Part shown: positions 27,775 through 36,591 of the stretch, piece by piece
Layout: each line of letters starts with the position of its first letter
How positions within the stretch are numbered: position 1 is the first letter of the stretch
Origin: Microbacterium sp. MYb45
GTDB lineage: Bacteria; Actinomycetota; Actinomycetes; Actinomycetales; Microbacteriaceae
Reading direction: 5' to 3'
NCBI RefSeq assembly: GCF_002979655.1
Contig: NZ_PCPG01000013.1
Span: 1 to 64,000 of the forward strand
Length of the DNA stretch: 64,000 nt
Made by a program: the position numbers and the translations under genes
The notes under the pieces: generated by a model
Told to the model about the DNA's origin: nothing
What the model saw: the letters and a program-made list of their open reading frames with translations, nothing else
The model's database searches: none

Positions 27775-29082
27775 TCAACGGAAGTCGGCGGTGCCTTCGT
27801 CGTACTGCTCGCCGAGGTTCTTGTTCGTGGTCTCGACGTCCTGCACGCCGGTGACGAGGCCCTGCAGCTCCTGCACGATCACGTCGTAGAAGCCGGGCGC
27901 GGGCCAGTCCGGGTAGAACGAGAGGCCGTCGGCGTCGAGGACCCCGTTGAACGTCTCGATGAGGGCCGCGCTCTTCTCGTCGGTGATGTCGGCGGTGTCC
28001 GCCGCGACGGGGAGACCGCCGTTGTTGCCGATGATCGCCTGGATCTCCGGGCGCATCGTGATGTCGATGAACTCGTAGGCGAGGTCTTTGTTGGACGCGT
28101 TCTCGGGAACGACCCAGAGGTTGCCCGAGGAGCCGAGCGAGAGGTCCGCTCCGGGGAACGCGGCCATCGACCAGTCGAAGCCGGTGGCCTCGGCGACGAA
28201 GCGACCGAACCACCACGAGCCCGAGACGAAGATCGGCGACGAGCCGTTGATGAACGAGACGCCGGCGTCTTCGGCCTTGACCGACGAGACATCGGAGGCG
28301 ATGTAGCCCTTGTCGACGTACTCCTTCAGGGTCTCCGTCGCCGACGTGACCTCGGGACCCTGCCAGTCGACGGGCTCCTTGTAGAGCTGGTAGTCATCGA
28401 CGAAGCCGCGGTCGGCCTCGAGCAGCGCGAGCTGATACCAGAGTTGTCCCAGCGGGTACTCGGCGCCGGCTTCCGCGAGCGGCGTGACGCCCTGGGCGAC
28501 GAAGGCGTCGAGCACGTCGACGAACTCCTCGTACGTGGTGGGAATCTCCAGCCCTGCTGCGGCGAAGGCATCCTCGTTGTAGTAGACGCCGACGAACTCG
28601 CCGTAGTTCGGAACGCCGAACCAGGTGTCACCGCCCATCACGCCGTCTTCCGAGTACTTGGCGGTGGTCTGCAGCGACGGCGCCAGCTTCTCGTCCCATC
28701 CGTACTCCTCGACCGCGTCGGAGATGTCGGCGATCAGGCCGGTGGAGGCGAGGAAGCCTGCCGTCGCGTTGCCCTTGTTGAACTCCATGAGGTCGGGCGC
28801 GGCGTCGGTGTCGAGCACCTGGCTCGCCGTCTTCTGGATCTGCTCGAAGGACTTCTCCTCGAACTCGACCTTCGCTCCGGTCTCCTTCTCGAAGATCTTG
28901 ATGGACTCGGCCCAGGCCTTGCCCATCGCACTGTCGGCGCCCTCGTAGTGCCAGAGCTTGAGGGTCTGACCGTCGCCGCCCTCGTCGCCTGAACCGGCTG
29001 TACAGCCGCTCAGCGCGATGCCGGTCGTCGTGAGCGCGGCCACCAGGGCCAGCGCCTTCGTCCTGCGGGTGCTGCGTGCCAT
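27775..29082 (-). CDS. Sugar ABC transporter substrate-binding lipoprotein (family 1)
   Basis: Extracellular sugar-binding lipoprotein of 435 residues. The signal peptide (residues 1-25) ends in the lipobox ALSGC (Cys26). The mature part shows the family 1 pattern: TLKLWHYEGADSAMGKAWAESI, FEKETGAKVEFEE, and the C-terminal YPDWPAPGFYDVI. ATG at 29082 has AAAGGAG at a good distance and starts the signal peptide. It is the first gene of the operon binding protein, permeases, alpha-xylosidase, beta-glucosidase. A candidate LacI operator lies 80 bases upstream. The ligand is likely an alpha-xylosylated or beta-linked oligosaccharide, judged from the enzymes. Confidence 0.94.
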   Translation of the reverse strand: MARSTRRTKALALVAALTTTGIALSGCTAGSGDEGGDGQTLKLWHYEGADSAMGKAWAESIKIFEKETGAKVEFEEKSFEQIQKTASQVLDTDAAPDLMEFNKGNATAGFLASTGLIADISDAVEEYGWDEKLAPSLQTTAKYSEDGVMGGDTWFGVPNYGEFVGVYYNEDAFAAAGLEIPTTYEEFVDVLDAFVAQGVTPLAEAGAEYPLGQLWYQLALLEADRGFVDDYQLYKEPVDWQGPEVTSATETLKEYVDKGYIASDVSSVKAEDAGVSFINGSSPIFVSGSWWFGRFVAEATGFDWSMAAFPGADLSLGSSGNLWVVPENASNKDLAYEFIDITMRPEIQAIIGNNGGLPVAADTADITDEKSAALIETFNGVLDADGLSFYPDWPAPGFYDVIVQELQGLVTGVQDVETTNKNLGEQYDEGTADFR

Positions 29083-29161
29083 CGTCGGCACTCCTTTCTC
29101 AATGGCCCCATGGGCCGGACACTTCACTGGGTCGGATTGTTCAGTTGTGGGCACGGCATCG

Positions 29162-29175
29162 TCGAAGCGTTTCGA
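29162..29175. promoter_or_regulatory. Candidate LacI operator upstream of the sugar importer operon
   Basis: TCGAAGCGTTTCGA is palindromic except for one position and matches the LacI-family consensus with central CG. The same element recurs upstream of the LacI gene (30259-30272), which makes both more credible. Confidence 0.7.
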
Positions 29176-29210
29176 TCGCGAACATGCCGGCGAGAGGGTG
29201 AGGAGGGTGG

Positions 29211-30224
29211 TCAGTCCTGGGCGGGGGAGACGGAGCCGACCGAGCGGTACTCGGGCGGGATGAGGTGGATCTCCGCGGGCGCGAGCGGGTCGTCCAGACG
29301 GCGGATGGCCAAGTCGACCGCGATTACGCAGGATCGCTGCGGCACCAGCGGGATCGTGTCGACGGGCACCGGCAGTGCCGAGGTGTCGAAAGATGCGGCA
29401 GCGGAGACCACCGAGACGTCGTCGCCGACCCGCAGTCCGTGTTCGGCGAGCACGGACAGCAGCACCTGGTGCACGTCGTCGACGGCGTGCACGATGAACG
29501 CGCGGTCTCCGCGGGCGAGCGCGGCCTCCGCGGACGCGCGCACGGTGACCGCATCCGTCACCGCCGCACCCGAGGGGGACCAGTCGAGAGTGACGCCACG
29601 GGCGGCGGCCTGCTCCTGCGCGCCCCGGAGCAGGCGTCGGGGGAAGTTCGACTTGCGGTACGAGACCTCGGTCTGCCCGAGCAGGGCGATGCGTCGGTGG
29701 CCCGCGTCGGCGAGACGGTCGACGGCCAGCTGGCCGGCCGCCTCGAAGTCGAGGTCGACGCAGGTCAGGCCGTCGCGGTCGTCGGGCAGGCCGATGAAGA
29801 TCGTGGGCGTGCCGACCGAGCGGGCGATGGGGACGCGCTCGTCATCGGGGGCGACGTCGAGCACCAGGATCGCGTCGACGAGGTTGCTCGCCGCCACGCG
29901 GTTCATCCCCTCGGACGCCTGCTCGTCAGTGAGGAGGAGGATGTCGAAGCCCTGTCGCCGGGCGGCGACCGCGGTCGCGAGCACGAAGGCCATGTGGGTG
30001 GGCGCGTGCGTGTCGGCGCGCAGCGGCTCGGTCAGGGCGAAGATGTGGGTGCGCCGACCGGCCAGCATGCGCGCGCCGGCATCGGGCTCGTAGCCGAGGG
30101 CCTCCACGGCATCCTCGATGCGCATCCGGGTCTTCTCCGAGACCGGGCGCTTGCCGCTGAGAGCGTAGGAGACCGTGCTGATCGACACACCGGCGGCGCG
30201 TGCCACCTCATGGATCGTCGTCAT
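29211..30224 (-). CDS. LacI-family regulator of the sugar importer/glycosidase operon
   Basis: The 337-residue protein has a canonical helix-turn-helix (TTIHEVARAAGVSISTVSYAL, residues 2-22, and hinge helix around GYEPDAGARMLAG) and the sugar-sensing domain (60-330). It lies directly upstream of the importer operon on the same strand. The GAAGCG-type palindrome occurs before both this gene and the binding-protein gene, so autoregulation plus operon repression is the simple model. The inducer would be an imported sugar. Full length. Confidence 0.92.
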   Translation of the reverse strand: MTTIHEVARAAGVSISTVSYALSGKRPVSEKTRMRIEDAVEALGYEPDAGARMLAGRRTHIFALTEPLRADTHAPTHMAFVLATAVAARRQGFDILLLTDEQASEGMNRVAASNLVDAILVLDVAPDDERVPIARSVGTPTIFIGLPDDRDGLTCVDLDFEAAGQLAVDRLADAGHRRIALLGQTEVSYRKSNFPRRLLRGAQEQAAARGVTLDWSPSGAAVTDAVTVRASAEAALARGDRAFIVHAVDDVHQVLLSVLAEHGLRVGDDVSVVSAAASFDTSALPVPVDTIPLVPQRSCVIAVDLAIRRLDDPLAPAEIHLIPPEYRSVGSVSPAQD

Positions 30225-30258
30225 CGGGACTCCATTGTCATCGTGCGGGAAGCAATCG

Positions 30259-30272
30259 TCGAAGCGCTTCGC
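30259..30272. promoter_or_regulatory. Candidate LacI operator upstream of its own gene
   Basis: TCGAAGCGCTTCGC contains the perfect palindrome CGAAGCGCTTCG (30260-30271) and shares TCGAAGCG with the site at 29162-29175. A TATCAT -10-like element on the minus strand lies just upstream of it. Confidence 0.7.
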
Positions 30273-30389
30273 TCACGCTTCTCCAGCGATGATAGACACG
30301 ACCCGTCGCCCTGCGCAAGCCTTTTGTGGTCATGCGCAACAAATACGCTTCCGCAACCGTGGGAGCGATCCCGCGGTCTAGGGCGACGA

Positions 30390-30418
30390 GGTCTCGATGG
30401 GGGAGGGGATTCGAGACC
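30390..30418 (-). terminator. Terminator-like hairpin after the GNAT gene
   Basis: GGTCTCGA (30390-30397) pairs with TCGAGACC (30411-30418) around a 13-base purine/pyrimidine loop, 11 bases downstream of the acetyltransferase stop. No U-run follows. Confidence 0.5.
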
Positions 30419-30429
30419 CCGCCGCCGGC

Positions 30430-30888
30430 CTAGGACGTGACGCGGATCTCGGCGATGACCTCGCCGTACGCGGTCTCGCCGACAGGCGTGAAGCCGACGC
30501 GGTGGAAGAAGGTCTCGGGCCCGCCCTCGCCGGCCTCGTAGATGACGTTGACGTGGTCGACGTCGCGCGCCTTGGCCTCTTCGACCAGCGCCTCGACGGC
30601 GAAGCGGCCGACGCCGCGACCCTGATCGTCGGCGTCGACGTTGATGCGCCACAGCACGGAGCGGAAATGCTCCTCCGGTGCTTCGGGATCGAAGTTCGCG
30701 CTGACGAAGCCGACGACCTCGTTGCGGTCGAGGATCACCCGCTGCCAGGAGGTCTGCGGGTTGATGACTGTGGCTGCGATCCCGTACGAGACGGGAGCGA
30801 GGAACTGCTCCTGTCCGGGCTTGAGCGACAGGTTGTTCACGGCGACGATCGTCGCAGCGGAGAGTTCGACCATGCGCAGTTCGGACAT
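30430..30888 (-). CDS. GNAT-family N-acetyltransferase
   Basis: The 152-residue single-domain acetyltransferase shows the acetyl-CoA binding motif DQGRGVGRFAV (about residues 87-97), the preceding beta strand LWRINVDADD and the beta-bulge region HVNVIYEAGEGGPETFFHRVGF. The overall layout resembles small-molecule (polyamine or antibiotic) acetyltransferases, but the substrate is not deducible. TAGCCT on the minus strand (30900-30895) stands six bases before the ATG with no ribosome site, so a leaderless transcript is likely. It diverges from the isocitrate dehydrogenase gene. Confidence 0.88.
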   Translation of the reverse strand: MSELRMVELSAATIVAVNNLSLKPGQEQFLAPVSYGIAATVINPQTSWQRVILDRNEVVGFVSANFDPEAPEEHFRSVLWRINVDADDQGRGVGRFAVEALVEEAKARDVDHVNVIYEAGEGGPETFFHRVGFTPVGETAYGEVIAEIRVTS

Positions 30889-31064
30889 GGACCCAGGCTA
30901 ACCCCTCGGGCCGGAACCGACACGTCTCGGTCGAACATTTCGTCCAGAACTGGCCGATCGTCACCACTCGCCGGACGTCGGTGAGAGGCCGGGGCAACGG
31001 GCCCGAAGCCACTCAGGTATCTTGGTATCGAGACAAATAGACCACAAGAGCGGAGAACCTCCCG

Positions 31065-33284
31065 GTGACCGACGAAGCCATCATCTACACCCACACAGAC
31101 GAGGCGCCGGCACTGGCCACCGCCTCGTTCCTGCCGATCATCCAGGCCTACACGGGTCAGGCGGGCATCGACTTCGAGACCCGCGACATCTCGCTGGCAG
31201 GCCGCATCCTGGCCGCCTTCCCGCAGAAGCTCACGCCGGAGCAGCAGGTGGGCGACGCGCTCGCCGAGCTGGGCGGCCTGGCCACGCTCCCCGAGGCGAA
31301 CATCATCAAGCTGCCGAACATCTCGGCATCGATCCCCCAGCTCAAGGGCGCCATCGCGGAACTGCAGAAGCAGGGCTACGACATCCCCGACTTCCCGGAC
31401 GAGCCGTCGTCGCTCGAAGAGAAGGACGTGCGCGCGCGCTACGACCGCATCAAGGGCTCCGCCGTGAACCCGGTGCTGCGCGAGGGCAACAGCGACCGCC
31501 GTGCGCCTCTCGCCGTGAAGAACTACGCGAAGAAGCACCCGCACCGCAACAAGCCGTTCGCCGCGGGATCGAAGACGCGCGTCGCCACCCTGGGGCACGA
31601 CGACTTCAAGCACAACGAGCGCTCCTGGGTCGCTGCCCACGACGACGTGCTGAGCTTCCGGCACACGGCCGAAGACGGAACGGTCACCGTGCTGAAGGAG
31701 GGCCTCAAGGTCTTGCCGCGCGAGATCATCGACGCGACCTTCCTCTCCGCCAAGGAGCTGGATGCCTTCCTCGCCGAGACGCTGAAGACAGCCGCGGCCG
31801 ACGACGTGCTGTACTCGGTGCACCTCAAGGCGACCATGATGAAGGTCAGCGACCCCATCATCTTCGGGCACGTCGTGAAGGCGTTCTTCGCCGACGTGTT
31901 CGCGCAGTACGGCGACAAGCTCGCCGCGGCAGGACTCAGCGCGAACGACGGGCTCGGCTCGATCCTCGCGGGGCTCGCGAACGTGGCGGGTGGCGACGAG
32001 ATCGCCGCCGCCTTCGACAAGGCGATCGCCGAGGGGCCGCGCCTGTCGTACGTGAACTCGGACAAGGGCACGACGAACCTGCACGTGCCGAGCGACGTGA
32101 TCGTCGACGCATCGATGCCCGCGCTCGTCCGCAACGGTGGAAAGCTCTGGGGCAAGGACGGGGAAGAGGCTGACACCCTCGCGGTGATCCCCGACTCCTC
32201 GTACGCGAGCGTCTACCAGGCCGTGATCGACGACGTGATCGCGAACGGTCCGCTCGACCCGGCGACGATCGGCACGGTTCCCAACGTGGGGCTCATGGCG
32301 CAGGCCGCCGAGGAGTACGGCAGCCACGACAAGACGTTCGAGATCGCCGCAGACGGCATCGTCCAGGTGCTCGACAGCGAGGGCACGGTGCTCATCGAGC
32401 ACACGGTCGGCAAGGGCGACATCTGGCGCGCGACGCAGACCAAGCACATCCCTGTCATGGACTGGGTCAAGCTCGCGGTCACCCGTGCACGCGCGACCGG
32501 CGACCCCGCCGTTTTCTGGCTCGACGCGAACCGCTCGCACGACGCCCAGATCATCGCCAAGGTGCACCAGGGCCTCGCGACGCTCGACACCAAGGGCCTC
32601 ACGATCACGATCCTCGCGCCCGAGGAGGCGACGCGCTACACGCTCGCCCGCATGCGTCACGGGCTCGACACGATCTCGGTCACCGGCAACGTGCTGCGCG
32701 ACTACCTCACCGATCTGTTCCCGATCCTCGAGGTCGGCACGAGCGCCAAGATGCTCTCGATCGTGCCGCTGCTCGCGGGCGGCGGTCTCTTCGAGACCGG
32801 CGCCGGGGGCTCCGCACCGAAGCACGTGCAGCAGCTGGTCGAGGAGAACTACCTGCGGTGGGACTCCCTCGGCGAGTTCTTCGCGCTGGCCGCATCGCTC
32901 GAGCACTTCGCCGACCGCACGGGCAACGAGAAGGCCCGCGTGCTGGCCGAGACGCTGGACGCCGCGACCGGCACCTTCCTCGAGGAGGACCGCTCCCCGG
33001 GCCGCGCGCTGGGCACCATCGACAACCGCGGCAGCCACTTCTACCTGGGCCTGTACTGGGCTCAGGAGCTGGCGAAGCAGTCGAAGGACGCCGAGCTCGC
33101 AGCGGCGTTCGCCCCCATCGCCGCGACGCTCGCCGAGAACGAGGAGAAGATCGTCTCCGAGCTCAACGCGGTGCAGGGCAAGCCGGTGGAGATCGGCGGC
33201 TACTACCGTCCCGACGAGGATCTCGTCGCCGCGGTCATGCGTCCGTCCGCCACGCTGAACGGCATCGTCGACGCACTGCGCTGA
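31065..33284 (+). CDS. icd: NADP-dependent isocitrate dehydrogenase, monomeric type
   Basis: Oxidative decarboxylation of isocitrate to 2-oxoglutarate in the TCA cycle. The 739-residue length and sequence ([20 protein letters not shown] at the N-terminus, [34 protein letters not shown] around residue 130, [17 protein letters not shown] near 255, [12 protein letters not shown] near 485) identify the monomeric class, common in Actinobacteria and distinct from the 45-kDa dimeric enzyme. The start is GTG at 31065, the first codon of the conserved N-terminus. The gene stands alone and is closed by a strong terminator. Confidence 0.97.
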   Translation: MTDEAIIYTHTDEAPALATASFLPIIQAYTGQAGIDFETRDISLAGRILAAFPQKLTPEQQVGDALAELGGLATLPEANIIKLPNISASIPQLKGAIAELQKQGYDIPDFPDEPSSLEEKDVRARYDRIKGSAVNPVLREGNSDRRAPLAVKNYAKKHPHRNKPFAAGSKTRVATLGHDDFKHNERSWVAAHDDVLSFRHTAEDGTVTVLKEGLKVLPREIIDATFLSAKELDAFLAETLKTAAADDVLYSVHLKATMMKVSDPIIFGHVVKAFFADVFAQYGDKLAAAGLSANDGLGSILAGLANVAGGDEIAAAFDKAIAEGPRLSYVNSDKGTTNLHVPSDVIVDASMPALVRNGGKLWGKDGEEADTLAVIPDSSYASVYQAVIDDVIANGPLDPATIGTVPNVGLMAQAAEEYGSHDKTFEIAADGIVQVLDSEGTVLIEHTVGKGDIWRATQTKHIPVMDWVKLAVTRARATGDPAVFWLDANRSHDAQIIAKVHQGLATLDTKGLTITILAPEEATRYTLARMRHGLDTISVTGNVLRDYLTDLFPILEVGTSAKMLSIVPLLAGGGLFETGAGGSAPKHVQQLVEENYLRWDSLGEFFALAASLEHFADRTGNEKARVLAETLDAATGTFLEEDRSPGRALGTIDNRGSHFYLGLYWAQELAKQSKDAELAAAFAPIAATLAENEEKIVSELNAVQGKPVEIGGYYRPDEDLVAAVMRPSATLNGIVDALR

Positions 33285-33291
33285 CACACGA

Positions 33292-33325
33292 GAAGGGGGT
33301 GGATGCTTCGGCATCCACCCCCTTC
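33292..33325. terminator. Strong hairpin terminator between icd and the L,D-transpeptidase gene
   Basis: GAAGGGGGTGGATGC (33292-33306) pairs perfectly with GCATCCACCCCCTTC (33311-33325) around a TTCG tetraloop, followed by TTC. The genes on both sides converge on it, so it can serve both strands. Confidence 0.93.
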
Positions 33326-33347
33326 TTCATGTCCGCGGGAGAGCGGT

Positions 33348-34838
33348 TCAGTAGTAGACCGAGACCTCGAGGCCGACCGGCGACCAGTCGTAGACGTACT
33401 TGGCGAGATCGATCGGGAGGTTCACGCAGCCGTGGCTCATCCGCTGGCCGAAGTTGTTGTGCCAGTAGGTGCCGTGGAAGCCGATGTTCGGCGCGAACCA
33501 GGTGATCCAGGGGACGTCTTCGGTGCAGTAGGGCGCGCCCTCGTAGCAGCCCATGTCCTGGATGGCCGTGTGCGCGAACACCTTGAAGTTGCCGGCCGGG
33601 GTCAGCGTGCCGGGCAACCCGGTCGACACCGCCCAGGACTGCACGACCTCGTTGTTCTGGAACAGGTAGGCGCGCTGCGAGCTCAGGTTGATCTCGATGC
33701 GGCGGAACAGGTTGACCGTCTCGAAAGCGGTCTCGCCCACGGTGAGCTTGTAGACCCCGTCGCCGGCGGCGAGCTGCTGAGCGAACTGCTCGGCGATGCC
33801 CGACGTGTCGCCGACGGCGCGGCCCACGACGCCCTCCTGCTCGGCCCGCAACACGGTGCCGGCGGAGTCGACGATGTTCGTGGCGTTGACCGGCGCCCGG
33901 TCGACGAGACCCGGAAGCGTGTCGACGGTGGCCTGGATGGCCTGGGCGTCGGCTTCGATGCGCAGCTGGCCGTCTTCGTCGACCACGGTCAGCCAGGTGG
34001 CTGCGACCGCGGGCTTGACCGGCACGGTGCGTTCGTCGCCGACGTAGAAGCCGATCGTCCCGAGCATCGTGTTCAGCTCGGTGGCGGTGGCGGTGGCGTC
34101 GTCGTCGGAGACGGCAGGCAGGGCCTCAGCAGGACCGCCGGGGTATTCGAGAGACGTCTTCCCCGCGGCCACCGCATCGGTGAAGGCGGCGGTGAGATCG
34201 CCGAGGTCGATTCCGGTGCCGGGCTCCGAGGCCGTGACGATGTACTTACCGCCGGCGGGGTCGAATGCGACACCGGCATCCACCGGGTCTTGGAAGCTCG
34301 ACGGCACGGCGCTGCGCAGCGCCGCGGAGGCCATCTCCGCATCGAGGGCGATGTCGGCGGGAACCGGATCGCCCATCCACATGCCGAGGTTCCACAGCGG
34401 TCGGGCGGCGAAGGCGGCATCGGCGAGAGCGGTCGCATCGAGGGACGCGCCGAGGTCGGCGCCGGTCAGGACCGCGTCATCTCCGTCGCCGGTGAGCGTG
34501 ACCTCGGTCTCGGCGAGATGCGTGCTGATCGCTTCGGCCGCGGCGCCCGGTGTCATCCATCCGACCGGGATTCCGGCGACGGTGGTTCCCGGTGCGATGA
34601 GTACCAGCGAGGCTGCTCCCGCGCCCAGGGCGACGACGCCGAGTCCGAGCCCGATCCAGAGGCCGAGGCGGCGCTTCTTGGGGGCCGGTTCGACGGGGGC
34701 CCACGCCAACGGCTGTTCGCCGGTGGTGGGCGGGACGGCGTCGGTGGCCGAGTCCCGCGGCGTGAGTACGGCGGTGGGCGTGGCGTCGTCGCCGTGCGCC
34801 TCGGCTGCTGCGCCCGGCGCAGAAATCAGATCGGTCAC
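33348..34838 (-). CDS. Membrane-anchored L,D-transpeptidase (YkuD domain with PG-binding_4 domains)
   Basis: Forms 3-3 peptidoglycan cross-links or attaches proteins to the wall. With the chosen start the protein has 496 residues: a cytoplasmic tail, one membrane helix (about 60-82, LGLWIGLGLGVVALGAGAASL), two peptidoglycan-binding-like repeats (about 90-340) and a C-terminal YkuD catalytic domain (about 365-496) with H-x-x-Y-W-H-N and the S-H-G-C-V-N-L motif (H469, C471). GTG at 34838 is preferred because GGGGGG lies eight bases upstream; the frame is open further, but the earliest possible codon is a TTG with no ribosome site. GTG at 34847 is an alternative. Confidence 0.9.
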   Translation of the reverse strand: MTDLISAPGAAAEAHGDDATPTAVLTPRDSATDAVPPTTGEQPLAWAPVEPAPKKRRLGLWIGLGLGVVALGAGAASLVLIAPGTTVAGIPVGWMTPGAAAEAISTHLAETEVTLTGDGDDAVLTGADLGASLDATALADAAFAARPLWNLGMWMGDPVPADIALDAEMASAALRSAVPSSFQDPVDAGVAFDPAGGKYIVTASEPGTGIDLGDLTAAFTDAVAAGKTSLEYPGGPAEALPAVSDDDATATATELNTMLGTIGFYVGDERTVPVKPAVAATWLTVVDEDGQLRIEADAQAIQATVDTLPGLVDRAPVNATNIVDSAGTVLRAEQEGVVGRAVGDTSGIAEQFAQQLAAGDGVYKLTVGETAFETVNLFRRIEINLSSQRAYLFQNNEVVQSWAVSTGLPGTLTPAGNFKVFAHTAIQDMGCYEGAPYCTEDVPWITWFAPNIGFHGTYWHNNFGQRMSHGCVNLPIDLAKYVYDWSPVGLEVSVYY

Positions 34839-34942
34839 GAACTTCACCCCCCGGATCTCAAACGTGTCCTGAGGTCCAATGGTACGGGATGGGAGGTAAC
34901 GGGGAGGCAACGGTCCGTGATATCGTCCCTCCCCGCGCCAGG

Positions 34943-35347
34943 TCAGTCGACGATGGCGATGCCGTCGATCTCGACGAGCATCTCCTCGCGGGGGAGACCG
35001 GTGAAGACGGTGGTGCGCGACGGGAGGACTCCGCTGGGGGTGTTCGCGGTCACGAAGGCGCCGTAGGCATCGTTCATGATCGGGAAGTCCTCGCGCTTGG
35101 TGAGGTACACGCGCAGCATGACGACGTCGTCGAACGTCGCGCCCGATGCCTCGACGATCGCCTTGACGTTCTCGAGGGTGCGAGTGGTCTGCGCGGCCAC
35201 GTCGCCGGGGAAGAGGTACTCGTTCGTCTGCGGGTCGACCGGGCCCTGGCCGGACACCTGGACGAACGGGCCCTTGCGGATCCCCTGCGAGAAGGTGTGC
35301 GCGGGAGCGGGGGCGGCATCGGTGGAAACTCGGATCTTCGCGGTCAT
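34943..35347 (-). CDS. ridA: RidA family reactive enamine/imine deaminase
   Basis: Hydrolyses reactive enamine/imine intermediates released by PLP-dependent dehydratases. The 134-residue protein has the RidA core: FSQGIRKGPFVQVSGQGPVDP, LENVKAIVEASGATFDDVV and the active-site arginine in LPSRTTVFTGLP (about 108). It diverges from a D-serine dehydratase-like PLP enzyme only 26 bases away, a sensible partner because that reaction yields aminoacrylate-type intermediates. TAGGCT on the minus strand stands seven bases before the ATG, without a ribosome site. Confidence 0.92.
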   Translation of the reverse strand: MTAKIRVSTDAAPAPAHTFSQGIRKGPFVQVSGQGPVDPQTNEYLFPGDVAAQTTRTLENVKAIVEASGATFDDVVMLRVYLTKREDFPIMNDAYGAFVTANTPSGVLPSRTTVFTGLPREEMLVEIDGIAIVD

Positions 35348-35354
35348 GCCGTCC

Positions 35355-35367
35355 AGCCTAGTAGCCT
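35355..35367. promoter_or_regulatory. Abutting divergent -10 elements of ridA and the D-serine dehydratase-like gene
   Basis: On the minus strand TAGGCT (35360-35355) and on the plus strand TAGCCT (35362-35367) are one base apart, each six or seven bases from its ATG. Both genes appear leaderless, and each promoter's -35 region lies inside the other gene's -10/start region, so polymerase can hardly occupy both at once. Confidence 0.6.
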
Positions 35368-35373
35368 TGTTAG

Positions 35374-36591
35374 ATGCCTCTACAAATTCCGGATCCCGTT
35401 CTCGGCGCCTGGACGAAGGGCTTCCCGGCGCATGCTGCGGGACTCCGACTCTCGGAGGTCGCGGGCGCCGATCTGCGCCTCTCCGACCTGGTCACTCCGG
35501 TGCTCACGGTGCATGAGGGCGCACTCGCGCACAACGAGGGGACCGTCTTCGCATGGGCGCGGGAGCAGGGGGTGCTGCTCGCGCCCCACGGCAAGACCAC
35601 GATGGCGCCGGCCCTCTGGCAGCGGCTCCTCGATGCGGGCGCGTGGGGCATCTCGGTCGCGACACCGTGGCAGGCCGAGGTCGCCGTCGACGCCGGTGTC
35701 CCGACGGTGCTGATCGCCAATGGCGTCACGGATGCCGCGGCGGTGCGCCGCCTGAGCGCACTGCTCGCCGCCGATGACGGGCTGCGGGTGCTGTGCTGGG
35801 CGGATTCCCTCGCCGGCGTCGCGATCCTGGCGGACGGGATGCGCGGTGCTGAGCGGCCGCTCGACGTGCTCGTCGAGCTCGGCGGCGCGCAGGGCCGCAC
35901 CGGCGCCCGCAGCGTGGAGGAGGGCGAGCGGATCGCGCAGGCGATCTCGGAGGCTCCCGGGCTGCGACTCGCCGGTGTCGCCGGGTACGAAGGTCCGTTC
36001 GGGCCGGATCGCAGCGACGCTTCCGTCGCGGCCGTCGACGCGTATCTCCGGACGATCGTCGAGCTGCACACGCGCCTGGTGTACCCCGCGGACATCCGCC
36101 CTGTGCTCAGTGCGGGCGGCAGCTCGTTCCCCGATCGGGCTGCCACGGTACTCGCGCCCCAGGGCGCGGAGGCCGACGTCGTCCTGCGGTCGGGTGCCTT
36201 CCAGATCCACGACGACGGGTTCTACTCCCGCATGTCGCCGTTCGGCCCGTTGACCGGAACCGCGCCACTTCGTTCGGCGATGCACGCCTGGTCGCGTGTC
36301 GTCTCGCAGCCGGAAGAGGGCCTCGCCCTGTTGGATGCGGGCCGTCGCGACGTGCCGTTCGATCTCGATCTGCCGGTCCCGCAGTCGGTCGACGGTGAGA
36401 TCACGGCGCTCAACGATCAGCATGCGTTCCTGCGGCTCGCGGACGGCGCTTCGGCGGGGGTCGGCGACGTGGTGCGTCTGGGCCTCTCGCACCCGTGCAC
36501 GGCGTTCGACAAGTGGCGGGTGGTCGCCGTGATCGACGATCCCGACGCGGATGACCCGCGCGTGATCGGGGCGGTCGCGACATGCTTCTGA
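35374..36591 (+). CDS. D-serine dehydratase-like / D-threonine aldolase-like PLP enzyme (alanine-racemase fold)
   Basis: Fold-III PLP enzyme acting on a D-amino acid (D-serine to pyruvate and ammonia, or D-threonine cleavage). The 405-residue protein has the PLP lysine K74 in LLAPHGKTTMAP, the N-terminal racemase-type barrel (40-270) and a C-terminal domain with GLSHPCTAFDKW, whose His and Cys match the zinc site of DSD1-type dehydratases. Its last ten bases overlap the start of the next gene. RidA diverges from it and a D-aminoacylase-type protein follows, so D-amino-acid catabolism is a coherent context. The exact substrate is open. Confidence 0.85.
   Translation: MPLQIPDPVLGAWTKGFPAHAAGLRLSEVAGADLRLSDLVTPVLTVHEGALAHNEGTVFAWAREQGVLLAPHGKTTMAPALWQRLLDAGAWGISVATPWQAEVAVDAGVPTVLIANGVTDAAAVRRLSALLAADDGLRVLCWADSLAGVAILADGMRGAERPLDVLVELGGAQGRTGARSVEEGERIAQAISEAPGLRLAGVAGYEGPFGPDRSDASVAAVDAYLRTIVELHTRLVYPADIRPVLSAGGSSFPDRAATVLAPQGAEADVVLRSGAFQIHDDGFYSRMSPFGPLTGTAPLRSAMHAWSRVVSQPEEGLALLDAGRRDVPFDLDLPVPQSVDGEITALNDQHAFLRLADGASAGVGDVVRLGLSHPCTAFDKWRVVAVIDDPDADDPRVIGAVATCF

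Noticed and set aside
33292-33325. Palindromic operator downstream of icd
   Set aside because: The 15-bp stem with TTCG loop between convergent stop codons is a terminator.
34839-34910. Longer N-terminus for the L,D-transpeptidase
   Set aside because: The upstream codon is TTG with no ribosome site, and the extra residues precede an otherwise normal cytoplasmic tail.
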